Below are positions 31,271-43,585 of a stretch of DNA of 64,000 nt, one piece after another. This DNA is from Apostichopus japonicus (taxonomy: Eukaryota; Echinodermata; Holothuroidea; Aspidochirotida; Stichopodidae). Within the stretch, counting starts at the first letter, position 1; every line of letters starts with the position of its first letter. The notes below the pieces were generated by a model. That model had not been told where the DNA came from, searched no databases, and saw only the letters and a list, made by a program, of their open reading frames with translations. The stretch is from NCBI RefSeq assembly GCF_037975245.1, contig NC_092575.1, positions 3,447,501 through 3,511,500 on the forward strand, given 5' to 3'. The translations under genes were made by a program, and so were the position numbers.

Positions 31271-31370
31271 ACGTGAAGTGTAAGTTACAAGCCACCCTGA
31301 CGTCTCGCACATCCACACGTAGCTGTAAAGTGTCGTAAAATAACTACCTTCCAAGCTGATTATTATCATT
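31271..31370 (+). repeat. Repeat family C, 3' remnant interrupted by a MITE
   Basis: CCACACGTAGCTGTAAAGTG then TCGTAAAATAACTACC and GATTATTATC match the 3' end of the copy at 33077-33370. The preceding part of this copy ends at 30989 on the other side of the MITE. Confidence 0.6.
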
Positions 31371-32524
31371 AGCATATTTTTTGGGTGTGTGGGTGGTATG
31401 AAAGCAGATTTAATTTTTATGTAAGATACATAATACTTCAGATAAACTACTTACAGAAACTAAAGATATACATTAGCTATTAAGAAGCCATCTTAACTTT
31501 GCCTTTGTTTGTCTTAATTAGAAGCAAACTAGATGTACCTCCAATTTCCCCGTCCCTGCTAATGATTCCGATCCAACCAGAAGCCCGAATTAACCAAGGT
31601 GCCAAAGGTAAAAAAAGGTTGATAAAGGTTTTTTTCATTAGTATAGAAGGAATATGCAAATTTGTACATATATGTTAACTTTGAACTTGTTCTTTGGCAA
31701 CGGTTCAAAGTGATTAATGAACCAGTTATTAACTATAACGTAAAGAAATAAAATATCAATTTCGAGTCTGATGAATTAAGTTATTTGAATATTAATAGTT
31801 ACCCAGTTTAGATCTCTTTCCACAAAAGCTCTTTTTTTTTTTGGAAATTGTATCGTTAAATCTTTGTGATCAGCACATATTATAATTAAACCTTTGGGAT
31901 TTTTCTGATGTGTGTATAAGCTAATATTCATAGATACGTCAGAAATCAAATTGCTTATTGGTTCAATTAAATTATACTTTTTAAGAAAAAGTCGCCCAGG
32001 AAAGAACCTGGGCACGAAAACCAAACTACCGAACGACTGATCCGCTCCCAACCCTGCAGTCCCCTTCCATCGGGACTGTGACTGTGTGATTATCGTCGGG
32101 TGTGCATCACCATTCCCATCGAAAGGGAACAGATACTACACATGATCTTAGCCGTCTCGGACGCGTCTAATCGCTTCTCGGATGAACCTCATTGACTACG
32201 ATATCGCCTCTGCGCAAAAGTTGGTTCAAATAAATTATTATTTTTATTTTTATTGTTAACATGAGTAGTTTTCCTATAGTTGGATTTTTTTTATACCAAA
32301 TTTATATTTACAAACTAAAACACGCTCATTATAGAAATTTTGTGTAATATACGGTCATGTGTTCATATGAACTACTTTGTAGTCATACAAGATCTTCATA
32401 AGGTCAAAGCTGTGACGATAAAAATGATGAACTTTGTGACATGGAACGTCTACCTTTTCGACAAGAAAGTCGCTATATGTCTGTATGTGTGTCTGTTTGT
32501 CTGTTTGTCTGTTCAACCTGTTGG
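31371..32524. other. Intergenic sequence, nothing recognised
   Basis: A G+C-richer patch at 31990-32215 has no recognisable coding signal; a short TCTG/TTTG run lies at 32480-32512. Confidence 0.5.
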
Positions 32525-32891
32525 GAGGGCGTTGTGGTCAAGTGGTTAAAGGCAGTGGACTTGTAATCTAAGGATTACAGGTTCGAGCCCTGGCCAGATC
32601 ATTGCGTTGTGTCCTTGGGCAAGACGCTTTATCTCCATTGCCTCTCTTCACCCAGGTGTATAAATGGGGACCTGCGAGGTAACTTGTAAATATAGTTGCG
32701 TGCGCCGGTTTGTGGCTGCGGGGGACACGTGGTTTTGGTGCACTGTGGTGCCTCAGGAGAGATTGATTGAATTGTGCACACTTTGGTGTGTGGGTGTGAC
32801 AAGTTACCAATGACCAAGGGTTAAGTTGTAAAGTCATGTGAGGAGGCATTAGCCTCATACAAGACTGTAAACCTTCAACTTCAACTTTTTA
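32525..32891 (+). repeat. SINE, tRNA-Thr-like head (repeat family B)
   Basis: The head at 32528-32597 folds as a tRNA: A box TGGTCAAGTGGTTAAAGG, anticodon loop CTTGTAA (anticodon TGT, Thr) and B box GGTTCGAGCCC. It continues into the central part TTGTGTCCTTGGGCAAGACG, CTTTATCTCCATTGCCTCTC and GGTGTATAAATGGGGACC, a core common in many metazoan tRNA SINEs. It ends near ACCTTCAACTTCAACTTTTT. Pol III promoter boxes look intact. A mobile repeat, not a working tRNA gene. Confidence 0.88.
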
Positions 32892-33076
32892 ACCTCACTT
32901 GCTGGAAGCTTTGTAGGTCTAGTTCTTAAAACAACGCAAAAGCTGACGTTTTTATCTAACCAGGAAAAGCTTTTCCAGAAAATCAAATCATATCAGTCAA
33001 TATTTGAATGTACACACCATGCATCAACACAGTTAATTGTAATCAAGGTAGTGGAGTGTGACCAAGTCAATTTAAA

Positions 33077-33370
33077 CCGGTGCTGTGGTCGAGTGGATAA
33101 ATGCGGTCGCATTTGAAGCAATGAAGCTTAGCAAATCCGGAAATTCCGGATTAGTTACACGGTCGGGTCAAATTAAGGTGGGTTTTTCATCCACGATCAA
33201 TCTACGGTTTTCCCATCTGAAATGACTTTCTGAATTGTAAATATTCGAGATTTTATGTTAAAATGTTGAATTGGAAGCCACCCGACGTGTAAGTTGTAAT
33301 TCATCAGCCCTTGTGGGTTTCTCCCACATTTGTGGTCGCTTAAGCGTCGTAAAATAACTGGTGATTATTA
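33077..33370 (+). repeat. Repeat family C (tRNA-derived SINE), copy 1
   Basis: The head GGTGCTGTGGTCGAGTGGAT is A-box-like; the B box is degraded. The body has ATCAATCTACGGTTTTCCCA and TGACTTTCTGAATTG. The tail TGGTCGCTTAAGCGTCGTAA precedes an (ATT)n tract. Confidence 0.75.
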
Positions 33371-33481
33371 GATTATTATTGTTATTATTACTATTAATTA
33401 TTGTTTATTATTATTATTATTATTATCATCATCATCAGCATCATTATTATTATTATTATTATTTATTATTATTATAACAAT
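33361..33481. repeat. (ATT)n microsatellite
   Basis: Imperfect ATT/TTA repeats with an internal ATC stretch, at the tail of family C copy 1, probably grown from its 3' end. Confidence 0.85.
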
Positions 33482-33599
33482 AATTGACCGTCGAGGCTTT
33501 TGGTCTCAGATTGGGGATATGATACTTTACATGGGCCAAAGATTAACCGATTATAGATGGAAAAAGGACCATGTATTTTGGTCTCATAGTCGTATTATT

Positions 33600-33856
33600 A
33601 TTATTATTTTCTGCATTGTATAGTCGGGTTATACCGGCTGTTTCCACTGCGAAATGGGCGATCGTGAAAATCTACCCCGACAGCCAGAATGGATATTACA
33701 CCGGCACAGAGTTTCTGTTCCTAAATACTGGTAGAATTTCCTCAAATATGGTCATGATATTCCCCAAAACCAACGCACTGACCCAAAGGAGAGTAAATCC
33801 TGGGAGAGGAGTGATAATTCGATGCCCATACCTGTCAATGATGACGCCCCTCCCAC
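33600..33856 (-). pseudogene. Degenerate MFS-transporter-like fragment
   Basis: The minus strand from 33856 reads GVIIDRYGHRIITPLPG followed by a hydrophobic helix-like run (FTLLWVSALVLGNIM) and ends at a TAA at 33698-33696. Beyond that and a second stop, the same frame gives IFTIAHFAVETAGITRLYN. This layout resembles the C-terminal half of SVOP/SLC22-type carriers: a D-R-x-G-x-R loop 8-9 motif, a helix, then the helix that precedes the Y-x-x-E motif. Two in-frame stops within about 90 codons and the lack of clear splice sites argue for a decayed copy or retained exon remnant. It lies upstream of the MFS gene start, so it cannot be a downstream exon of that gene. The similarity is judged by eye and is weak to moderate. 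Confidence 0.35.
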
Positions 33857-34558
33857 CTTGAGTACGGTCAATTCAAATCTCACCAAAGTTCATTCCGTAT
33901 TTATTATACATTACATAGCCCGCGCACTGCAGTTGGGTTTTACCTTTCTCTACCTGTGTATTTCGCGGATGGATATAGGAGTCGTGAATCCAGTGCTTTC
34001 GCCCTTCACACTATATCGTTGCGCTCAATACGAAATCCTAACTTCTGAGTGTAAAATATACCAACAAAGTGATATGCCCACACTGTGTAATAGTCATAGA
34101 TCAGTCTTGTTTGCCTGATATAACCCTATATACACTCTGCACAACAAGGAAGTCAAATTTGTGATTAGATAACCTTGTGAAAACAAGACAACAATTCAAC
34201 AACCCAGGTAACTCGCCATAAGGTAACTATGTATGTTGACTTTACACTATATATCAAGAAATACTGACCATCCCTCTCCCCCTCCCTTTCTCCCTACCCT
34301 ACCCTCCCCACCCCTCCCCTCTCCTCCCTCCCCTCCCCTCCCCATCGCCTCCCCTCCCCTCCCCAAATGAATTGTAATGGCTGATATGTTTTGGTCTTAT
34401 TTCGTACATGTTCGGTAGGAAAAGAAGTAAAGGAACCACACAAAGAGTTTCGACATTATTATAAGAAACAGGTCAGTTCAAGGTTCGTTGTTTTGCCTTT
34501 TTAACCTTTGTTTCAGAGTTGTTTCTATATCATGATGCATTCCAGTGGTACTATTAAA
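33857..34558. other. Intergenic sequence with a CCCTCCC-rich patch
   Basis: The patch at 34268-34365 is C/T-only apart from a few A. No gene recognised. Confidence 0.5.
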
Positions 34559-34819
34559 AGGTGCTGTGGTCGATTGGGATAAAGGCGGTTGCATCAGGCT
34601 TTGTAATTGGGAGGTTTCCGGGTTCGATCTCAGGCCGGGTCATTCAAAGGTTGGTTTTTGATCCAAGAGCAATCTACGATTTTCCCATCAGAACTGACTT
34701 TCTAAATTAAAATTTTTTCCCAAATTTGAGTTAAAATGGAATTGACAGATGTAATTGATAACTAAGCCCTCGCGTGGTCGCTTAAACGTCGTAATTATAA
34801 CTGCCCAATTGATTTTTTT
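34559..34819 (+). repeat. Repeat family C (tRNA-derived SINE), copy 2
   Basis: Head AGGTGCTGTGGTCGATTGGG, intact B box GGGTTCGATCTC at about 34620, body GAGCAATCTACGATTTTCCC and tail GTGGTCGCTTAAACGTCGTA match copy 1 throughout with moderate divergence. Confidence 0.78.
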
Positions 34820-35475
34820 CTTCTTTCTTTCTGAAACCTGTTCAAATTCTTGTTGACTTGACTTTGTATGACGTTTCAGCTGTAAACGGTGCACTATCCT
34901 GGTGTTGGGGAATGTTCTGATATACCGAAAACAAATCTGCCAGGACTTGATTTGCCACTTCGAATAAGTTCGACTTTATATTGGCCCTTAGTTTGACTTG
35001 GAATGCGGTTATAAATATCTGACCGCAAAATGTCAAACAAGACGTGTGAAATTTATCAATAGTGGCGGTGACGGTTAGATACAATGGGTATTGTTTAAAT
35101 CTACTGCCTTCTATTCATGGGGTGTTTTGCGCTTTAGGCCAGTTAAAAGGGGGAAATCCCTATAGTTTGGTGAATTCCTTTTAAGACGTAAGAAGTTTTC
35201 TACTGTTTTTTTTTCTTGGATATTTGAACAATTGCCTTCCAAAATCTGAACAATCCCTGTTGATGTCGATGACGATGATGTTCTGCATACTTTACTAAAA
35301 CAGCTTTAAACCTTTAAAAATAAATTAGGCCTATAATTATAAATGATGAACTTTTAAAGGTTTAACTGTTTTGACATGAATGATCAAGCTAATGAGATAT
35401 AACTTGTTTTGACCGTGCATGTAACACAGGAACATATTTGACAATAACCAATACCTTCCTGCATAATACTATAAT
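34820..35475. other. Intergenic sequence, nothing recognised
   Basis: No gene or repeat is apparent. Confidence 0.5.
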
Positions 35476-35706
35476 GATCTGCATAGTAAACTAGTAATAT
35501 GCATAGTAATATAGTAATATGCATAGTAATCTAGTAATCTGTATAGTTATCTAGTAATATACATATAGTAATATGCATAGTAATATAGTAATATGCATAG
35601 TTATCTAGTAATATACATAGTAATATAGTAATATGCATAGTAATATAGTAATATGCATAGTAGTCTAGTAATCTATATAGTAATCTAGTGCATGTATAGT
35701 AATCTC
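35476..35706. repeat. About 20-bp AT-rich minisatellite
   Basis: Units of TAGTAATATGCATAGTAAT with variants (ATCTAG, GTATAGTTATC) repeat about eleven times. Confidence 0.88.
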
Positions 35707-36530
35707 AAGATGAAGTCGATACCTCACATTAATGGGTCTCTATATTATTCTTAACATATGTATATATATATATATATGTAGACATCATGCAAGACTTACG
35801 TATACTCGCTTACAATAAACAAAAATAATACTAAATGCTCTCAAATATGCGTAACCGGCAATGACATATCCTAACATGATCACTTTGGCTGATAAATTGA
35901 CCTATATGTCTCTTCTGCATGCCGATTTAGATTATGGTCTATAGAACTTGGGGGAGCAATTTACACTTACTGAACCCCAACCCCTCCGTTTACCGGGTCA
36001 CTTAAGCTTATAGCCACATCAACCTATAAATAAATGTCTTTACATCATATTTAATTGATTCTCCATATATTTTCACAAAACCTGCACTTTATTCATGTTT
36101 GACAAATCTTGACAATCGAGAAAAGGGACAATGATGGGATCTGAAAATACGCCAAAATAAGTCACTTCATTGCAGTCATATTTACGCACTTTTCATGATT
36201 ATAACCATTAAGCATTTTTGAACTATTGTGTGGTATGATACTAACAGTCTGCAACACAAACTGCGCCCGTATATTGAAATCTTCATTGCAAACGGTATTG
36301 GTACAGATTAAAAAAAACAGCAAAAATTATTTCCAAGAATTTCGTTGAATATCTTTATCCTATAAGCATAGTTGGGATGAAAAGTTTTCGTCAAAGTTTT
36401 TCGAAAACATTTATTTATGATGTTACAAAGAATAATTTCAAAAGTCATACGACAAAATATCGCGTTTGTCTAGTATATTATGACGTATTTGTCGTCGTGG
36501 ACATGGTAAGTTGAGTAGGCATGCACTTAT
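35707..36530. other. Intergenic sequence, nothing recognised
   Basis: A short TA run at 35758-35777; otherwise unremarkable. Confidence 0.5.
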
Positions 36531-37222
36531 CAGGCGCGTATCCAGGATTTTCAAACCCGGGGGGCGCGAATTACTATCTAAGCGGAGCGCCACCATCGGT
36601 TGGCGCGCACCGTACAAGAAAATTTCTTGTTTTGAAACCCCCCCCCCCAGATCACCGGAAACGGCACTTCTCGGGCTTGAAATGACCAACCAGATGTACA
36701 CTTTTTGCCTGAGAACCAGGTATTTCCTAATAGTTTTTTTTTCCATCCATAACCTTTTTGAAGTTTGTCAACCCGGCACACATCATGTTCGACCTGATGG
36801 CATCTCCTGTGGGTCTTTGCTTTTGTAGGTGATTCTACGTCGCGGCCCACAATACCCGTCAGCCCCACTTTTCAAGGTTTTAAGCCCCATATTTGTTCAG
36901 AATTTGAAAATTCCCATTTCTCGTGAATAAACTCACTTGAAAACATACCCATAATGTTGTACAAAATTTCATCTATGGACAACCAATATAGAAAAACTTC
37001 CTTGAACCCCTAACAGACCGGTCAAAATTGCACGAGTAGAGGGAAGTGTGATGCAGAATGTTGGTCAGAAATTTTCTAAAATTCAGACACAGTTAATTTA
37101 TTGGTGTACAAACATTAAAACCTCTTATAACGGCTATTATAAAACTTGGTTGAAGGAAATGAAAAAATAGCAGATATTTCCGAAAGCGAACACTACACAC
37201 ATAGGCGTAGGAGGCGCGGCGG

Positions 37223-37586
37223 CAGTGGCGGAGCTAGGGGTATTGGTCAGGAGTGGCGACAATGGTCTGTAGGAGCGCTTTCGACACTATCTAAGCGGAG
37301 CGCCACCACTGGTTGGCGCGTAGCGTACAGAAAATTTTTGAATAAAGATACTCCCTAGATCGCCGGAAATGACCCTTTCCGGGCCTGGCTAATTTGCAGA
37401 TAAACGAAGAATAAGGTGTCATCGCCAAATTACAGCAACAAAATGTGAGAAATGTCAATAAGTAGATGAGAGCGCAATACAAAAGTTAATAATCTAGAAT
37501 AAGTAAAAAGTGGTAAAGAGCTGAAAAAGGCGTCCGTCAGGGGGGGGGGGGCATCCACCCCCGACCGTATGGACGCTCCGCCACTG
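37223..37586. mobile_element. 364-bp hAT-like MITE, copy 1 (nested)
   Basis: The termini CAGTGGCGGAGC and GCTCCGCCACTG are exact inverses. The 8 bp CGCGGCGG flank both ends perfectly, the duplication length typical of hAT transposons. A second copy lies at 41719. Too short to encode a protein. Confidence 0.88.
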
Positions 37587-38504
37587 CGCGGCGGGGGTGC
37601 AGCCCCTAATTCGCCATTACTAATGTAAAAGAGAGTTTTGACATAATTGGACCTCTATGCTTTTTCTCCATCTACATGAGACATGTCGTTGTTTACATTA
37701 GCATCCCGCGAAATACTGCGCAATTTGAACGGACCGTACGGTACATGATGGCATGCGATGTAATGTTGGATGCTTGCTTATATGATATTGACATGAGCAC
37801 GTTGAACGCGCGAAAATTTTTGGTTATTTTTTCAGGCAAGTCGGACAGTTTTGAGGCTTTTCATCCTGGAACGCCATTTTCATGCTCACTGATATGATGT
37901 GATATCTGCTGTTTGCGTTACAAATTCGAACAGGCGCGTAGCGAGGAATTTGCCAAGGGAGGGGCGAAGCCTGTAGGCAAATTATCTAAGCGTAGCGCCA
38001 CCATAGGTTGGCGCGAAGCGTACAAGAAAATTTTGGCCGAAAATGCCTCCCAGATCGCTGGAAATGGCACTACCCAGGACCATTTGTTAGCGCGAAGCGT
38101 ACAAGCAAATTTTGGCCGAAAATGTCTCCCAGATCGCTGGAAATGACACTTCCCAGGCCTTGTAAGTTGCCTCTAAGCACTTTCTATTTTGAAATTACTT
38201 AGCGATATCATTTAAAAAAATGCTGAATGGGGGGGTGGGGCGGGCGGTCGCCCCCATCCCAAAATGCGTCATGTTCCCCGACGACACGGTCGAGTTCGAG
38301 ACCAGCCACAGTTGGTTTCATAGCACAATTCTACACACGCGTTATGATAGACCATATATAGTACATATATAGATCATTAGTGAGAGAGGAAAATGGAAAC
38401 GTCAAAAAATGGAGTTGTCGGTGTAAGGGGTAGGGTGAGTCACACTTTTACGAAATCATTGATCCGTCACTGGCTACCCTTCAGCGCTGTAATGATGTCA
38501 CTGT

Positions 38505-38670
38505 TCCTCTTTCTCTCCCCGGTGTCTTCGCGTTTTTCTTTTACTCCCTCCTTTTCTCCTTTTTCTCTCTTTCTTCTTTTTCTTTTCCCTTCCTTCCTCT
38601 CCTCCTCCTCTTTTTTCCCCTCTTTTTTCCTTTTTTCTTCTCTTTTTTTTCTCTCCTCTTTTTCTTACCC
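38505..38670. repeat. Pyrimidine tract (C/T-rich strand asymmetry)
   Basis: About 165 bp of nearly pure T and C near the right end of the 36531-38713 element. Confidence 0.85.
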
Positions 38671-38713
38671 GGGGGGCGCGCGCCCCCAACGCCCCCCCCT
38701 GGATACGCACCTG

Positions 38714-39054
38714 ACTTATATATTATAAAACGTATGTATCCAACCTATACCGTCATTGCCATTTCAACAACACACATGCTCAACATTCTTAAATCATGTC
38801 GTAAGAATCCTTTGTCTCGTCTAAAGTAGTTATATACCACTGACGTGCGAATGACCAAGCCCCGCCCCCTCCATTTGCGCACGGCACTGAAGTATCAGAT
38901 TTGATGTGACTGATAAAAGTATTGAAAGAAGACAAATCAAACATGACTGCGGCTTACTGTTATTCTTCTTTAATATAGTGCGCGACCTTCCCAAATCACA
39001 CATGACAATAACAATTAACTAACTTTCCCCGAAAACACAATTACGTATATGTTT
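38714..39054. other. Intergenic sequence, nothing recognised
   Basis: Short spacer between the TIR element and the family A repeat. Confidence 0.5.
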
Positions 39055-39444
39055 ATATTCATTTGCCTTTGTCGTTTACCTCCATTCCATTAACATAAAG
39101 TCTGTTCAAAGTATCTCTTTCGAGATCCGGCTTTAGGAATCACAAATGATTTTCGAGTTGGTTAGCATCATGTTTGATCTCTAGAGTAAGGCAAAATATG
39201 TCACCAAAAACAGAACTAGTATTGTTCGATACAGGTGGCAAACGCCTACAGCGTAATTACGACCTTCTTTACCGGTTTCGAACCTCTGGACATACAATCA
39301 GCGTCCATAGCCTAGTGGTTAGGGTGTCCGCATACTGCAGAGCGGGAGGCCCGGGTTCGAATCCCGGTGGAGGCTGGAAGTTTTTTCACTGTTCTTGATT
39401 TTCCAACTCATTACGATTTTCATTTATATATATATATATATATA
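39055..39444 (+). repeat. Repeat family A, fullest copy (embedded tRNA-like module)
   Basis: It includes the leader TCATTTGCCTTTGTCGTTTA, the body AAGTCTGTTCAAAGTATCTC, a tRNA-like segment at 39301-39375 with A box TAGCCTAGTGGTTAGGGTG and B box GGGTTCGAATCCC, and the tail CACTGTTCTTGATTTTCC to ACGATTTTCAT before (TA)n. The anticodon region CTGCAGA is the usual tRNA-Cys loop, with extra bases in the stem. The tRNA part lies about 245 bp inside the element, unlike a standard SINE. Confidence 0.85.
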
Positions 39445-39942
39445 TGAATTACAAGTTAAGTGATACACATTCATTCGACAATTGATTTCTGTTGTTTCAA
39501 CGAATTGTTGTTTCAACCGGTGCGATACCGGTTGGTTACAGATCTATTTTGTGAAAGTTGTGAATGGTTAAGATCATTGGTTCTCGAAGTTACGCGAATC
39601 GATCGCACACACATTAAGACTTTCCCGTTGGTCTGTACATTGACCACTTGGAGGAGGTTCAGAGTTGCCCCAGAACCGGGTCGTAGCCATGGGAGCATGG
39701 AGGCAACACCCTCACCTACTGCCCATCTCCCATACCATCCCACCCCACCCCACCCATCCCATCCCAACCCCACCATATCCCAACCCCCATCAGAAATGAG
39801 TCATTCTACTAATGGCTTTTATTTTAATAACACAAAACCAAAAAAATGAAATGTTTGTACTCACTTTGAAATGATGAGGTTATAGCACCTTTTTGCATAT
39901 GTGTCCCTTTGTCCAAAGCAAGATTTCTCATACAGGAGGGGA

Positions 39943-40188
39943 TACCCCAACCCCTTAGACCCCTCCCCGCTACGGACGTTAATAGTATCCCATGCACCTC
40001 CAGATCTAGCTACGGGCCTGCCCCGGACAGCCCACCCCCTCCCCCCCAACTCCGAACCTCATGACCTCATATACCCAACCCCTAGACCCCTCCTCGCGAC
40101 GGACGTTATAAGTGTCACATACACCTCGAGATCTGGCTACGGGCCTGCCCCGGACAGCCCCTCTCCCCTCCTCCGAACCTCACGACTC
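39943..40188. repeat. 126-bp tandem duplication, GC-rich
   Basis: Two copies share CTTAGACCCCTCC/CCTAGACCCCTCC, GACGGACGTTA-type sequence and CTACGGGCCTGCCCCGGACA. Spacing of GACCCCTCC is 126 bp. Confidence 0.82.
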
Positions 40189-40761
40189 CACGTCGTATTA
40201 TTCTGCAACTTTCGTATAATGAAACTTCAGGAAGCGTAATATCATTTCTCGCATACTCATTTTATTTTTTTATTTTTGTCTCTTTGTTTGTTATAAACAT
40301 TGACAGAGGGTTATATTAGTTACACCACAATATTATAAATACTGATACATTATATTATACAGGCTATTATAAAGAAGAGCATCTTTTGCAAGCTTAATGC
40401 GTTTGGTGAAATTTATAATTCAGCTTAGGCTCTAATGATATATGACTTATAGGGTATACTCGGTATTTACGAGATATAACTTTTGTTTTTAAGCAGCTTC
40501 TTGTTTGACTTCTTTTAATGGATAAAAGTTAGATAATTAGAAAACACAAAGAGAAAAAAGAATGATTGTCAATCTAAGGGCCTGCGATATCGTGTGCAAG
40601 TATAGCTATGGGCTCCGTATTCAGATATTTTAAAGTATAGATTAAAAAAAAAAACATTTGATGTTGATTGATAGGTAGTACGAATGATTTCATGCTTGGC
40701 AAGATTTTCAGTCAAAAACAAAAACCAACAAAAAAACAATCTTTTTTGTTCCTAAGATTGA
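40189..40761. other. Intergenic sequence, nothing recognised
   Basis: AT-rich, no gene or repeat apparent. Confidence 0.5.
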
Positions 40762-41258
40762 TTTTGGAGAAGTTATGAAATAAAATTAGAAATTGTGAAA
40801 AGTGAATAATTGTAGTTTAGTAAAAAGATATATGTTACAACTTACTTCTCGATATGGTATAATCCAAGAACATATAATAATATACAATTTGGAGAAGTAT
40901 GAAATAAAATTAGAAATTGTGAAAAGTGAATAATTGTAGTCTAGTAAAAAGATATATGTTACAACTTACTTCTCGATATGGTATAATCCAAGAACATATA
41001 ATAATATACAATTTGGAGAAGTATGAAATAAAATTAGAAATTGTGAAAAGTGAATAATTGTAGTCTAGTAAAAAGATATATGTTACAACTTACTTCTCGA
41101 TATGGTATAATCCAAGAACATATAATAATATACAATTTGGAGAAGTATGAAATAAAATTAGAAATTGTGAAAAGTGAATAATTGTAGTTTAGTAAAAAGA
41201 TATATGTTACAACTTACTTCTCGATATGGTATGGTCCAAGAACATAATAATATACATG
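40762..41258. repeat. 124-bp tandem array, four near-identical copies
   Basis: TTGGAGAAGT recurs at 40764, 40889, 41013 and 41137. Copies differ by only a base or two (for example GTAGTTTAG versus GTAGTCTAG; TATAATCC versus TATGGTCC), suggesting very recent amplification. Confidence 0.95.
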
Positions 41259-41718
41259 ATTTTCATATTTAAAGTAAAGTCAATCTCTAGAAAGCTCTTT
41301 TTAAGGCTTCATTCATAATGATGAAATGCGCTCCTTGGTGCATGCAAGGCATAAAATGTTAAACGTTATTTCATTAAATCTGTTAATTCTTATCATTCAA
41401 AAACATGTTATTTAACATGACCGATTTTACTAATACCTGAATATCGTAACCTGTATAGGATTAACGATAAATATGGACTATCCTATTGGCTTTGGTATTC
41501 AGGTATTTGTAAATTCGGATATGTTAAACAACACAGCGTTAAAAAGTAAACTAGACCTAATCCTTTTATATAACGACACTTGTCTAATAATTCCAAACTT
41601 GTGATTTTAAAATGTCTGAATTTTACAAATATCTGAATACAATAGCCTCTGGGATCAGGATCAGGTATACAAGGTGAAAAATAAACTAAACCTGATCCTT
41701 AGCCCCCCCCCTCCCCTC
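41259..41718. other. Intergenic sequence, nothing recognised
   Basis: AT-rich spacer ending in a C run. An imperfect inverted pair may exist around ACCTGAATATCGTAACC (41436) and GGCTTTGGTATTCAGGT (41490). Confidence 0.45.
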
Positions 41719-42086
41719 CAGTGGCGGAGCTAGGGGTATTGGTCAAGGGGGGGGGCGAGAATGGTCTGTAGGGGCGCTTTCGACACTATCTAAGCGGAGC
41801 GCCACCATAGGTTGGCGCGGAGCGTACAAAAAAAAATTGGGTAAAGATACTCCCTAGATCGCCGGAAATGACCCTTTCATGGCCTGGCTAATTTGCAGAT
41901 AAACGAAGAATAAATAGATGTCATCGCCAACAAAATGTGACAAATGTCAATAGGTAGATGAGAGCGCAATAAATAAGTGAATAATCGCGAATAATTAAAA
42001 AGTGGTAAAAAACTGAAAAGGGCGCCAGCAGTCCATTTGAGTCCGTTAGGGGGGGGGGCGGGCATCATATGGACGCTCCGCCACTG
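41719..42086. mobile_element. 368-bp hAT-like MITE, copy 2
   Basis: Same termini as copy 1 (CAGTGGCGGAGC...GCTCCGCCACTG) and the same interior including CTAAGCGGAGCGCCACCA. Flanks CTCCCCTC and CCCCCCTC agree at seven of eight positions. Confidence 0.85.

Positions 42087-43585
<1,499 letters not shown>

Larger units (their letters stand above)
36531..38713. mobile_element. 2.18-kb TIR DNA element with nested MITE
   Basis: It begins CAGGCGCGTATCCAGG and ends CCTGGATACGCACCTG, inverted repeats with one mismatch, each next to a G- or C-rich subterminal block (CCCGGGGGGCGCG on both sides). ACTTAT flanks both ends, a 6-bp target duplication. There is no transposase frame. It contains several copies of the CTAAGCG(G/T)AGCGCCACCA module, a nested MITE at 37223-37586 and a pyrimidine tract at 38505-38670. 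Confidence 0.7.

Noticed and set aside
32528-32597. Functional tRNA-Thr gene
   Set aside because: The tRNA-like head continues directly into a SINE body; there is no terminator after the head.
39301-39375. Functional tRNA gene
   Set aside because: It sits inside a dispersed repeat, has an abnormal anticodon arm and acceptor mismatch, and the same module recurs in several repeat copies.
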